Positions 26,290 through 34,945 of a DNA stretch of 64,000 bases are shown in pieces. The translations under genes were made by a program, and so were the position numbers. The DNA comes from Marmoricola sp. URHB0036 (GTDB lineage: Bacteria > Actinomycetota > Actinomycetes > Propionibacteriales > Nocardioidaceae). Within the stretch, counting starts at the first letter, position 1. Each line of letters opens with the position of its first letter. The notes beneath the pieces are model-generated. The model searched no databases and had not been told where the DNA came from. It was given only the letters and a program-made list of their open reading frames with translations. Location: the NCBI RefSeq assembly GCF_000426045.1, contig NZ_AUEP01000009.1, positions 186,001 through 250,000 on the forward strand. The letters run 5' to 3'.

Positions 26290-26415
26290 TCAGGCCTTCT
26301 CGACGTTGTCGGTGGCCTGCTGCCACAGGGCCTGCTCCTGCTTGCCCTGGTCCATCTTCTTCTTCGCGAAGACTGCGCCGGCGACAGCGATGGTGACGAG
26401 CAGGATCTTCTTCAT
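26290..26415 (-). CDS. DLW-39 family small membrane peptide
   Basis: A 41-residue peptide ([20 protein letters not shown] and so on) with one short hydrophobic helix and a charged tail. It belongs to the DLW-39 family that sits beside tRNA-Ile/tRNA-Ala downstream of gyrA in many actinobacteria. Its function is unknown. GGAGGA lies 8 bp before the ATG. The attL site of the integrated element starts only 27 bp upstream, so its normal upstream sequence (tRNA-Ile) has been replaced by the element. Confidence 0.82.
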   Translation of the reverse strand: MKKILLVTIAVAGAVFAKKKMDQGKQEQALWQQATDNVEKA

Positions 26416-26441
26416 CTCGGTGTTCCTCCAGCGTCTCGAGA

Positions 26442-26452
26442 GTGGGCCTAAG
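26442..26452. other. attL core repeat
   Basis: GTGGGCCTAAG, identical to the copy at 45995-46005. On its left is the DLW-39 leader; on its right is the 3' portion of the recombinase gene. The minus-strand reading CTTAGGCCCAC is the tRNA-Ile 3' end. Confidence 0.8.
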
Positions 26453-26717
26453 TGGTCACACCTTGAAAACGGGTTTGGCTCAAGCCCTGAGCGTCTTCGA
26501 GTCAGAATCGTACAGATCACCGCCATCAACCGTGCTGCCAGCCCGCTGGTCAGCCGCTGACCGACTCGGGCAGCCCGCAGTTGAGGAGCTGATCGCCGTC
26601 TACGAAGCCGGCGCCAGCGCCCGAGTCCTGGCTGCTCGGTACGGCATTGGTCGGAACACGGTCATCCGATTGCTGCGTGCCAGCGGCGTTGAGATCCGCC
26701 CACCGCATCATCACTAG
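26442..26717 (+). CDS. Detached C-terminal part of the serine recombinase (helix-turn-helix)
   Basis: This open frame enters from the attL core (GTG GGC CTA AGT) in the same frame in which the recombinase leaves through attR (GTG GGC CTA AGA). Its product ends with a helix-turn-helix of resolvase type: [20 protein letters not shown], then [20 protein letters not shown]. No ribosome-binding site precedes the GTG. I read it as the last 88 codons of the recombinase, cut off by integration. Joining 44276-46005 to 26453-26717 gives 1,995 bp, exactly 664 codons plus a stop. Confidence 0.8.
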   Translation: MGLSGHTLKTGLAQALSVFESESYRSPPSTVLPARWSAADRLGQPAVEELIAVYEAGASARVLAARYGIGRNTVIRLLRASGVEIRPPHHH

Positions 26718-26867
26718 TCAGCCGGATCTTCGTCACACTGCCGGGCAGGTGTGCCGCCCCGGCGATCGACCCCGTGATGCCCCGGTCCGGATGCGCGATC
26801 ACTGGATGGCGGCCAGTGTCTTGACCCTTCGGACAGAACGAATCATGCCGCGGTAGCGGACGAGGAC

Positions 26868-27188
26868 TTATGCACGCTCGGAGGACGTCAACTCGAGTGC
26901 CTCGGCCGCCGACCTAAAGACCGGCCAGTAGGGACTAGAGACTTCGTTGTAGTACCTACGGCGCCCGCTTTCCAGGGAGTTCAACATACCGTGGGACTCG
27001 AACCGGCGGAGTTCGTCGGCGACTCCACTGGCCGCCTCCCCCAATTTGCGCATCGCGTCCTGGGCCTCCTGAAGATAGAAGGGCTCCCCCGCGCGCTGCA
27101 GGATCCAAGCGGCCAAGGCAAGGCGCAGAGGACGACCGAAGAGCTCCTTCGCCGTCTGCTTTTTGTCGCCACGCCAACGAGGGTCCAT
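26868..27188 (-). CDS. Small winged-helix-type transcriptional regulator
   Basis: A 106-residue protein. The middle (LAAWILQRAGEPFYLQEAQD, then ASGVADELRRFESHGMLNSL) reads as a helix-turn-helix plus recognition helix. SGRRRYYNEVSSPYWPVF then looks like a winged-helix strand-turn-strand, as in ArsR/MarR-like or PadR-like regulators. The exact family is not certain. Its start codon abuts a 14-bp perfect palindrome, which suggests autoregulation. It is divergent from the 94-residue protein and dCTP-deaminase-like gene, so it probably controls both. Confidence 0.65.
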   Translation of the reverse strand: MDPRWRGDKKQTAKELFGRPLRLALAAWILQRAGEPFYLQEAQDAMRKLGEAASGVADELRRFESHGMLNSLESGRRRYYNEVSSPYWPVFRSAAEALELTSSERA

Positions 27189-27189
27189 C

Positions 27190-27212
27190 AGAAACTAGTT
27201 TCTAGGTCCTAG
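27190..27212. promoter_or_regulatory. Operator-like palindromes between the divergent regulator and DCD-like operon
   Basis: AGAAACTAGTTTCT (27190-27203) is a perfect 14-bp palindrome two bases from the regulator's start codon. It is followed by CTAGGTCCTAG (27202-27212), a second palindrome with 5-bp arms. The 51-bp divergent intergenic region must contain both promoters, so these are good candidate binding sites for the 106-residue regulator. Confidence 0.6.
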
Positions 27213-27239
27213 TCTGTAGATACTCAGGAGGTGACTCTA

Positions 27240-27524
27240 GTGGCTCAGCAGGCGCTGCGGTATACAAGGCAGGTGCCGGAGGACCAAGTTGTTGAACTGC
27301 TGTACCTCGACAGCCAGGGGCGAGAGTTAACTCGCCATGTTGTTCCGGACCGCATCTGGTTCGGCCGCACCGACTGGTTCCCCGAACCCCAATGGCTGCT
27401 CGACGCCTTCGACGTAGAACACGGGCACGTCCGTTGTTTCGCTTTGGAGCAAGTCAAGCTGATTTCCGCGCATAATCACTCGGGTGTACCTGACGGACGC
27501 TCAACTTCGATCTCGCCTTTCTGA
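27240..27524 (+). CDS. Small protein of unknown function, first gene of the DCD-like operon
   Basis: A 94-residue protein starting at GTG 27240, six bases after the near-perfect ribosome-binding site AGGAGGTG. The core (VVPDRIWFGRTDWFPEPQWL, LDAFDVEHGHVRCFALEQV) follows a pattern of small bacterial proteins with I-FG-T-W-PEPQWLL-A-D---R-FAL, which I recall without a named function. Its 3' end overlaps the dCTP-deaminase-like gene by 41 bp, implying translational coupling and a joint role. Confidence 0.6.
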   Translation: MAQQALRYTRQVPEDQVVELLYLDSQGRELTRHVVPDRIWFGRTDWFPEPQWLLDAFDVEHGHVRCFALEQVKLISAHNHSGVPDGRSTSISPF

Positions 27525-28533
27525 GTTTCAGTTCACCTCGGAAAGCAGCGACCACCCCTTTGACGAGACGTCGCAGATCGGCCCATGCTCAATCGACCTG
27601 CGGTTGTCGGGGACTTACTGGACTCCACATCGAGCCCGCCAGGCCCCCTTTGGACGCCGCCGAGTAGTCGATCTCGAGCGCTCTCGCGTGATGGAGCTGT
27701 CACCGAACCGCGGGTGGCAGCATCACCGCGTCGGTTGGCAAGACAAGATCACCATCCGCCCAGGACAGATGGTCCTTTGCCGCGTTGCCGAGCGCTTCGT
27801 GATGCCACCTGACTGTGCCGGCGCCATCGAGGGTAGGAGCAGCTACGCCCGCCTCGGCCTGTCGGTACACACCGCGGGCGGATTCATAAACCCCGGGTGG
27901 AAGGGTCACATGCCTTTGACCTTGTTCAACCACAGCCCCGTCACTTTGCGCATTCCGGTGGGGACTCCGTTGTGCCAGCTACTGGTCGTGCCTCTGACGG
28001 AGCGCGTGGAATCGGACTACGCAGCACTCGGCGATCGCAAGTACCTGAACGATCAGGGCGGTCCTTCACTTTGGTGGCGCGACAGCGTTATGAAGGACAT
28101 CCGTGAGCGATTTGCTTCGGTGCATCTTGACGCGCGCGCCTTTGAGGAGCTCGAAGAGCTCCTGATCGACACCCCCGACGAGGGGGTGCTGGTGCGCCTC
28201 GAGAACTTCTTGGCGACGCAAGGCAACCGCAGTTTCGGAAACGCGGACGAACTTCTCCGCGACTTCGCGAGTCATGAAGGGCGCCGCAAGGCCACCATGG
28301 CCACCACGTTCGTTGTGGCACGCGGGGCATGGACCGTCACAATTCCATTCTTCAGCAGTCTGTTCTTCGTTGCACACGTTGCGCTATGGCTCTGGATTGT
28401 GGCTAGTGTCCTGATGGGTGCGAGCCTCATCGCGCTTGTCTGGGGAGCGACTCGACGGATCCCCTTCTACCTGACCAAGGCAGTGCTGAGTGACCTCAAT
28501 CTAGCTAAGCAGCGTCGATCCAGGCAGACGTGA
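27484..28533 (+). CDS. dCTP deaminase/dUTPase-fold protein fused to a two-helix membrane domain
   Basis: A 349-residue protein. Residues 1-200 follow dCTP deaminase: IGPCSIDLRL (32-41), EGRSSYARLG (116-125), FINPGWKG (134-141) and KYLNDQGG (186-193). Relative to E. coli Dcd, S111 and R115 are kept (S119, R123). The key acidic residues D128 and E138 are replaced by N136 and T146, so deaminase activity is doubtful. Residues 205-270 form an acidic helical linker. Two membrane helices follow (about 273-296 and 299-321). This is a plausible nucleotide-sensing membrane effector; the function is inferred. GTG 27484 is the likely start. Confidence 0.78.
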   Translation: MYLTDAQLRSRLSEFQFTSESSDHPFDETSQIGPCSIDLRLSGTYWTPHRARQAPFGRRRVVDLERSRVMELSPNRGWQHHRVGWQDKITIRPGQMVLCRVAERFVMPPDCAGAIEGRSSYARLGLSVHTAGGFINPGWKGHMPLTLFNHSPVTLRIPVGTPLCQLLVVPLTERVESDYAALGDRKYLNDQGGPSLWWRDSVMKDIRERFASVHLDARAFEELEELLIDTPDEGVLVRLENFLATQGNRSFGNADELLRDFASHEGRRKATMATTFVVARGAWTVTIPFFSSLFFVAHVALWLWIVASVLMGASLIALVWGATRRIPFYLTKAVLSDLNLAKQRRSRQT

Positions 28534-28700
28534 CGCTTGGCCGCACGAAAGAAACCCTCTAGTGGCTCGATCTCTTGATCACCAAGGCTAGCTACTTTAA
28601 GGGAAGAGCCGTTTCGACTCTGGTCGCCAGCGCTAACGCGCCTGGCCCGAAGCCCGAAGCAACTTCGCGGAGCCATTTCGAGTCAGGATCGTATTGGCCG

Positions 28701-30602
28701 TCAGGTCTCAGGGGGTATATAGGCCGTTCCATCCGAGGGTGTGAGGTCGAGGTCACTCAAGAAGGGGCTGCGTTCCCGCTGTTGAGCCACCCGAGGCTCA
28801 CCAACCCGGGCGGTCCCACCAGTTCGGCGACTGGCAAACGTCGCGACTGTCAGGTGAGTTGCCCGCGTAAAGGCGACATAGAGGAGGCGGCGCTCCTCAT
28901 CGATATCGCAACCGGGCCGCGGGATGTTCTGTGCCTCTACCCCCATGACGATCGCAGTATTGACCGTCAAACCCTTCGATTGGGACATGCTCATGATCCT
29001 CACGCCGCCGGTCGCGGTGACAGCCTGGTCTCTCGCCGTCGGCTGCAGCTCGGCCAGAAAGCGCTCCAGACTCACCCCCTGCAAGAGGTCATCCGCGCTG
29101 ATCAGCAGGTCCATGGCCGCCTGGGTGAGTTCGCCAGCCTGAACGTAGTCGGTCAGCCACCGTCCCCAGCCATCGTCACCAAGCTCCACAGCCTCCAACG
29201 AGTGCTCGTCGAGCCAGGCTTCGAGCTCTAGCACAACCTCACGAGCCTTTCGGGCGGCTGAACTGTTCTGCGCATCATCGCGGATGAGGTTTCGCAATCG
29301 GCCGGCAAAGATTGGGGATCCAGTGTCGGCCTCTACCAATCGGATGAACGCCGGGCCGATCCCCGCCGTTAGATGAAGCAGACTGCGCCAGGCCAAGGAA
29401 TCGTCCCGATTGACCATGAGATGGGCGATGGCCAGGATGCGGCGAAACCCGGTTTCCGCAAAGGTGGCGTCCACGTCGGTGGTGTCCTGGACTGGAATCT
29501 CCCGTTCAGCCAGGTGATCGGCCAGTTCGCGCTTCCAAGTGTTTGCACTCGACCGAACGAGAACGGCGATCTCTTCGGGGGCAACGCCGCTGGCGAGCCT
29601 CCGCGCGATGATGTCTGCTACGCCCCTAGCCTCCGCCGTGTTGCTGCGGTATCGGAGATAGCCGAATTCTGTGGGGTTGGCGCGGTCGGACGGAGTCAGC
29701 CGGGGTTTCGGCGCACGGCCAGAATCCTGCTCGATCAGGGAAGCCGCGACCTCGAGGGCCCGCCCCCCACAGCGCTGCGAGAGCGTCAGAGGGTAGTCAG
29801 CAGATGCGTTGAAGGTGGACAGGAAAGTCCTGATGCCATCGGGCGCCGCGTTGCGCCAGCTGTAGATCGACTGGTCGTCATCGCCGATAGCGATGATCGC
29901 GACGCTCCTGTGCGCGACTTCTTCGAGGAGGCGTTGGTCGGCAGCGTTCAGATCCTGGTACTCGTCAACGATCAGCAAGTCGAGGTCTACTCCCGCCTCG
30001 TCCATGTCTTGGAGCACCCCTCCGGCCTGCATTGGCAGTTCACTCAACAGCGTGTAGCCATACAGTTGCCGGTGAACGCGCCAGACTCCCTGGAATGCCG
30101 AGACCAGGTCAGGCTGCTCCTGAGCCAGTTTTGAGCGCGTTGTACTCAGCGTCTGGAATCCGGCCGCGAGTTCCTGCAACAGTTCCCGGATCGTACGGAT
30201 GTTGACGTTCGACCCGCGCGCCAGTAGCCGGGCCTTGAGGTCAGGCTCGATCAGCTCCCGAATTTCCCATTGATCAGGTATACGGAGCGGGTAAGGCAGC
30301 CTTGCAGACCGTTGACGCATGAGAACTCCCAATGCAAAGCCATGTACCGTGCTGGGTCGGCGATCACCCAATGCGCTCAGCTCAGCGTCCTCAAGCTTCT
30401 TGGCAAACTCCGCGGTGGCTGCCCGCGTGAACGTCACATAGCCCACACGGAGGTCGGGATTCGCAGCGATGGCTCGCTCGAGATAGGCCACGCTCGTGAA
30501 ACTCTTCCCGGTCCCGGGACCAGCCAAGACTCGCGCACTGTCAGTTGGGCTATGAGCGAGGAATGCCTGCTGTTCAGGTGAGTACTCCATCGAGTCAGGC
30601 AT
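28701..30602 (-). CDS. UvrD/PcrA-like superfamily 1A DNA helicase
   Basis: A 633-residue ATP-dependent helicase. Motif I is GPGTGKS (28-34), motif II is VDEYQDLN, motif III is GDDDQSIYSWRNA, and motif VI is EERRLLYVAFTRA. All are intact and in the SF1A order, with a 2B-like insertion. It begins on the base right after the hsdR stop, so it is in the same operon as the type I restriction-modification genes. A joint role in DNA degradation or in limiting self-damage is inferred. A second in-frame ATG four codons on is possible. Confidence 0.87.
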   Translation of the reverse strand: MPDSMEYSPEQQAFLAHSPTDSARVLAGPGTGKSFTSVAYLERAIAANPDLRVGYVTFTRAATAEFAKKLEDAELSALGDRRPSTVHGFALGVLMRQRSARLPYPLRIPDQWEIRELIEPDLKARLLARGSNVNIRTIRELLQELAAGFQTLSTTRSKLAQEQPDLVSAFQGVWRVHRQLYGYTLLSELPMQAGGVLQDMDEAGVDLDLLIVDEYQDLNAADQRLLEEVAHRSVAIIAIGDDDQSIYSWRNAAPDGIRTFLSTFNASADYPLTLSQRCGGRALEVAASLIEQDSGRAPKPRLTPSDRANPTEFGYLRYRSNTAEARGVADIIARRLASGVAPEEIAVLVRSSANTWKRELADHLAEREIPVQDTTDVDATFAETGFRRILAIAHLMVNRDDSLAWRSLLHLTAGIGPAFIRLVEADTGSPIFAGRLRNLIRDDAQNSSAARKAREVVLELEAWLDEHSLEAVELGDDGWGRWLTDYVQAGELTQAAMDLLISADDLLQGVSLERFLAELQPTARDQAVTATGGVRIMSMSQSKGLTVNTAIVMGVEAQNIPRPGCDIDEERRLLYVAFTRATHLTVATFASRRTGGTARVGEPRVAQQRERSPFLSDLDLTPSDGTAYIPPET

Positions 30603-33600
30603 CTACTTAGCCTCGTCTGCGCCCAGGTCGAAGAAACGCTCGAAGAACGATCCCAGACGTTCAAGGACGCGTTGCTTCTTTACGCCGTGGCCACCGTCTG
30701 GTGCGAACCGAGATGCGGGCGGAAGGATCTTGGTAACAGCCGTGCCGGTGGTCGGGATAGCACCGTCTCGGAAGGCGTGCTCAACGAATGCCTTGGTCTC
30801 CTCCGGCTTAAGGCCCTCGTCGTCGATGAGTGCGTCCAACTCGGCCGCGCGCTTGGCGCTGATGAACGCCTTCCACTCGTCGTCGATCTCGCCGGTGGCC
30901 GAGACACGGTCGACGAAGTCCATGATGAGGTCCTTCTTGTTCCTCAGCGTCAGGCTGGAGTCAACGGCTCGTTCGATGTTCACGACCGCCTCTATCTCCT
31001 TGTCCTCGCCATTACCCCGGGCCGCGCGCCACTCCTGGACGAGCATCAGGATGTAGTCGACGTTGATCTCGACTTGCTTGATGAGCTCGATCTCGAACAA
31101 GACATCGTCGTTGATCGACTCCTTGTCGCTCTCAGTCCCCGTGCGGAAATCGGCGTACAGATTGAGGTAGACGCTCCGGTAGTCCTGACTCTCTCGCTCG
31201 GTGAGGACTTCGTTGCCGGCGAACTCGTCGAACGAGGTCAAGATGTTCTGCAGCCGGAGGATTGTGCCAAAGAGCGCGATGAACTCCTTCTGAGCCGACT
31301 CGCCGAGGATCGGCGCACCGAGGGGGAACCTGTCGAGCAACTCACCTACGCGCGATGCGTACTCGGCGAAATAGTCGTTGTACGGCTTGAGCAGTACGAT
31401 CCCCCGCGCCTCCTTGTTGCCGAACAAGGCGATGGCGTCGTTGGTCTCGTCCTCCAAGTCGCGGAAGGACACGATGTTGCCGTAGGTCTTGACCGAGTTC
31501 AGGATGCGGTTGGTGCGTGAGTAGGCCTGGATCAAGCCGTGGTTGACCAGGCGCTTGTCGACGAACAAAGTGTTCAGCGTCGTCGCGTCAAACCCGGTCA
31601 GGAACATGTTGACGACGATGACCAAGTCGATTTCGCGGCTCTTCAACCGCAGTGACAGATCCTTGTAGTAGTTCTGAAACTTGTCCGCGGAGGTGTCGAA
31701 GCTGGTGCCGAACATCGCGTTGTAGTCCGCGATCGCCTCGTCGAGGAAATCGCGCGAGGACTGGTCGAGTGAGCTGGTCTCGAACCCCTCGTCGTCGAGG
31801 TAGTCGTCACCTACATCTTCATTGGCGGCGTACGAGTAGATGATGCCGACCTTCAGCCGCTGGTCCGGCGTCGAGTCCTTCTGTTGCTCCTTGAACTCTG
31901 CGTAGTAGCGCTTCGCGGCGTCGATCGATGCCGTCGCGAACAGGGCGTTGAAACCGTGGACTCGCTTACCTGCCAACGAATAGTGCTGAGCGCGCCTGGT
32001 CTTCTGGTCGAAGTGCTCTCGTGTGTAAGCCGTGACCTGGCCCAGCCGCTCCGGTGCGAGCAGTGCCCTCTCGGTGTCGATGGCCGAGACCTGCTTGTCG
32101 GTGAGTCCCTCCGGCAACTTGATCGTGTTGACGTAGTCGATTCGGAACGGAAGGACGTTCTTGTCACTGATGGCGTCGACAATCGTGTAGGCATGGATCG
32201 CCATCTGGTGCTGGTCGGGCGGGCACTTCCTCGGATCGCCATGTAAGAAGCAGCCGAAAGCCTGCGCGGTTGTCCGCAAGTTTGGATTTCCGCCACCGCC
32301 GGCGTTGACCGAGAAGATTGGCGTGCCCGTGAAGCCGATGAGGTTGTAGCGCTTGAATGCCTTGGCGATCGCGGTGTGCATGTCACCAAATTGGGACCGG
32401 TGGCACTCGTCGAAGATAAGCACGACGTGGCCGTCGTAGATCTCGTGCCCCTTGTTGGCGGCAATGAACGTCGAGAGCTTCTGGATCGTGGTGATGATGA
32501 TCCTGGCGCTCGAGTCCTCCAACTGCTTCTTGAGCACCGCCGTGGAGGTGTTGGAGTTTGCTGCCCCTTTCTCGAAGCGGTCGTACTCGCGCATGGTCTG
32601 GTAGTCGAGGTCCTTGCGGTCGACGACGAACAGCACCTTGTCGACGGCCGGGAGATTGGAGACCAGCTGCGCCGACTTGAAACTAGTCAGCGTCTTACCG
32701 GAGCCGGTCGTATGCCAGACATAGCCACCAGCCGCGACCGTACCGAGCTGCTTGTAGTTGGTGGAGATCTCGATCTTCTGCAGGATGCGCTCAGTCGCCA
32801 CGATTTGGTACGGACGCATGACCAGGAGCATCCGGTCAGCTGTAAGCACGCAGTACCGGGTCAGGATGTTCAGCAGCGCATGCTTTGCAAAGAAGGTCTT
32901 GGTGAAACCGGTCAGGTCCTGGATTGGCTTGTTGGTGGCGTCGGCCCACCATGAGGTGAACTCGAATGAGTTAGAAGTCTTGCGGCCCTTCTTCGCGGCC
33001 ACGTTCTCGCTGAGGTGCTGACGGCGCGTGGTGTTGGAGTAGTACTTCGTCAGCGTGCCGTTGCTGATCACGAAGAGCTGCACGTACTCGAACAAGCCCG
33101 AGCCGGCCCAGAAGCTGTCGCGCTGGTAGCGGTCGATCTGATTGAACGCCTCGCGGATATCAACGCCACGCCGCTTCAGTTCGACGTGCACTAGGGGCAG
33201 CCCGTTGACTAGGACGGTCACGTCGTAGCGGTTAGACCGCGCTGCTCCACCGTCGCCCTGGCCGATCTCGTACTGATTGATCACCTGAAGGCTGTTGTTG
33301 TGGATGTTCTTCTTGTCGATCAGCATGACGTTCTTGATCGAGCCGTCGTCGCGCTGAAGGACCTGCACATGATCCTCTTGGATGCGGACGGTCTTCTCGA
33401 CGATGCCCTCGGTGGCACCTGCAATCTTCTCGGAGAAGAACTGTTTCCACTCCGTGTCTGTGAAGGTGATGCCGTTCAGGGCTTCGATTCGGTTGCGGAG
33501 ATTGCTAACAAGTTGCGCCTCGCTTGTGATCGGCAAGTAATCGCATGCTTGTGACTGCAAGAGCTTGATGAACTGTCGTTCCAGGTCTGCCTCTGTCTGA

Positions 33601-33701
33601 TAGGCGGTTTCGGAAGAAGCATCCGGGGAGAACTCAGCAACAACCGTGCTCTCAGAGGAGACGGCTATGGGCTCATAGCGTGTCGTCTGCGACTCACTCA
33701 T
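30603..33701 (-). CDS. hsdR: Type I restriction enzyme R subunit
   Basis: A 1032-residue HsdR. The N-terminal nuclease region includes LERQFIKLLQSQACDYLP and VELKRRGVDIREAFNQI (the Glu/Lys of the PD-(D/E)XK core). The SF2 translocase motor has VWHTTGSGKTLTSFKSAQL and LIFDECHRSQFG, with later motifs IGFTGTP and TGFDATTLNTLFVDK. A helical C-terminal domain binds the methylase core. The start at ATG 33701 overlaps the hsdS stop (ATGA). It cleaves unmodified DNA after ATP-driven translocation. Confidence 0.94.
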   Translation of the reverse strand: MSESQTTRYEPIAVSSESTVVAEFSPDASSETAYQTEADLERQFIKLLQSQACDYLPITSEAQLVSNLRNRIEALNGITFTDTEWKQFFSEKIAGATEGIVEKTVRIQEDHVQVLQRDDGSIKNVMLIDKKNIHNNSLQVINQYEIGQGDGGAARSNRYDVTVLVNGLPLVHVELKRRGVDIREAFNQIDRYQRDSFWAGSGLFEYVQLFVISNGTLTKYYSNTTRRQHLSENVAAKKGRKTSNSFEFTSWWADATNKPIQDLTGFTKTFFAKHALLNILTRYCVLTADRMLLVMRPYQIVATERILQKIEISTNYKQLGTVAAGGYVWHTTGSGKTLTSFKSAQLVSNLPAVDKVLFVVDRKDLDYQTMREYDRFEKGAANSNTSTAVLKKQLEDSSARIIITTIQKLSTFIAANKGHEIYDGHVVLIFDECHRSQFGDMHTAIAKAFKRYNLIGFTGTPIFSVNAGGGGNPNLRTTAQAFGCFLHGDPRKCPPDQHQMAIHAYTIVDAISDKNVLPFRIDYVNTIKLPEGLTDKQVSAIDTERALLAPERLGQVTAYTREHFDQKTRRAQHYSLAGKRVHGFNALFATASIDAAKRYYAEFKEQQKDSTPDQRLKVGIIYSYAANEDVGDDYLDDEGFETSSLDQSSRDFLDEAIADYNAMFGTSFDTSADKFQNYYKDLSLRLKSREIDLVIVVNMFLTGFDATTLNTLFVDKRLVNHGLIQAYSRTNRILNSVKTYGNIVSFRDLEDETNDAIALFGNKEARGIVLLKPYNDYFAEYASRVGELLDRFPLGAPILGESAQKEFIALFGTILRLQNILTSFDEFAGNEVLTERESQDYRSVYLNLYADFRTGTESDKESINDDVLFEIELIKQVEINVDYILMLVQEWRAARGNGEDKEIEAVVNIERAVDSSLTLRNKKDLIMDFVDRVSATGEIDDEWKAFISAKRAAELDALIDDEGLKPEETKAFVEHAFRDGAIPTTGTAVTKILPPASRFAPDGGHGVKKQRVLERLGSFFERFFDLGADEAK

Positions 33702-34945
33702 GCCGGCACCTCGTCGAACATCAGCAAGCGGTCTCGATAGTGCCCGCACTGCTTGCGTCGAGCAACGAGCTCGTCTTGCAGAGCCGACTCGAGGGCAACA
33801 CCGGCACCGAGCACCCGGAGGATCTCCTGCTGTGCTGCCACAGACGGCAATTCAATCTCGAAGGCCTCGAACTGCTCCTCCTTCCATCGGCGACGACTCT
33901 TCATCGTTCCGCGCTCCACACCGGTCACCTCGGCGGCCACACGCTTCAGGGTGTATTCGTCCAGAAGGTAGAGCAGGAGCCATCCCGGCAGTACACGTGT
34001 TTCGTCGAGGTCGTAGACGGGGAACTCGCTCGACACCACACCTCCCGCGAGATCCGGTGTGATGATGCCGAAAGAACCTTCGACAACGAACATCCGATTG
34101 TAGATAAACTGTCCAGCCTTCACCCGGTAGAGGGTGGACCCCTTGATGGCGCTTCCCGCCTTTGATCCGCGCGCGAAGGCGCCCTCGCCGTACCACCTCA
34201 CACCTAAGTTCACATACGATTCATCCGGCTGAACACGCAATGCCTCACTGGACTTCGTTGCCACGTCACCGATGCGAACACGCTTAACGCCATCCGGACT
34301 GAGCTTTCGTATCTGTCCCGCGTAAGGAAGGGAGCGAGTGAGAGCAACACGCTGCCTCTTCCGCAATTGAAGCTCTGCCGCCAACTCCGCCTCCAGTTCG
34401 GTGAACTGGTCCAGGATCTTCACAATCGAGCGCTGCACCTCAAGCCGTGGCACTGGCACCCGAAAAGCACCCATGGTCTTCGCATTTAGATTGTTGATAG
34501 TCGTCGAACTGAGTGCGCCCTCCAAGTACCTGGAGAACCTCGTGCTCAAAAGGGCGTGGAAGAGGAAACGCGAATCGACACCGCTCTTGACTCTAAGTAC
34601 TGCCATGAATCCACCGAAGTAGTAATCGACATCCTTCTCCACGTAGGCGACCTTCCCGACGTGTGACTTACTTCCGCTTGCGACGCTGATCAGGATGTCA
34701 TCGGCTTGAAGTCGCTGGTCAGGCCGAACTCGCACTGAACCAGACACCTCTTTCACGTCACCGAAGTTGAGGGTATTCGACGACAAGGTGATGTTATTGG
34801 CGCGCAATACCCGGATGTCCCCACCGGCCTCCTCGTCAACTTTGCTGTAGGTGACGCCGCGCACATACGATGCGATCTCGCCGACATCCTTGTATTGGAC
34901 GCTATCTGAAGCCAAGTTGCTCACGAGGTCATCGACGAGACTCAC
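33698..34945 (-). CDS. hsdS: Type I restriction-modification specificity subunit
   Basis: A 415-residue HsdS with the usual two target-recognition domains, each followed by a helical conserved region. The first half runs to VPRLEVQRSIVKILDQFTEL. The second half starts near KRVRIGDVATKSSEALRV and ends with a helix around LPSVAAQQEILRVLGAGVAL. It determines which bipartite DNA sequence is methylated or cut; the recognised sequence cannot be deduced here. GTG 34945 overlaps the hsdM stop (GTGA), and the stop overlaps hsdR. Confidence 0.92.
   Translation of the reverse strand: MSLVDDLVSNLASDSVQYKDVGEIASYVRGVTYSKVDEEAGGDIRVLRANNITLSSNTLNFGDVKEVSGSVRVRPDQRLQADDILISVASGSKSHVGKVAYVEKDVDYYFGGFMAVLRVKSGVDSRFLFHALLSTRFSRYLEGALSSTTINNLNAKTMGAFRVPVPRLEVQRSIVKILDQFTELEAELAAELQLRKRQRVALTRSLPYAGQIRKLSPDGVKRVRIGDVATKSSEALRVQPDESYVNLGVRWYGEGAFARGSKAGSAIKGSTLYRVKAGQFIYNRMFVVEGSFGIITPDLAGGVVSSEFPVYDLDETRVLPGWLLLYLLDEYTLKRVAAEVTGVERGTMKSRRRWKEEQFEAFEIELPSVAAQQEILRVLGAGVALESALQDELVARRKQCGHYRDRLLMFDEVPA

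Noticed and set aside
26718-26867. Possible small gene right of the recombinase C-terminal fragment
   Set aside because: The frames here have no ribosome-binding site and no recognisable domain; nothing supportable was seen in this 150-bp gap.
28575-29231. A 218-codon plus-strand frame at the helicase 3' end
   Set aside because: It is almost entirely antisense to the helicase C-terminus. The start region has no ribosome-binding site and no domain is recognisable.
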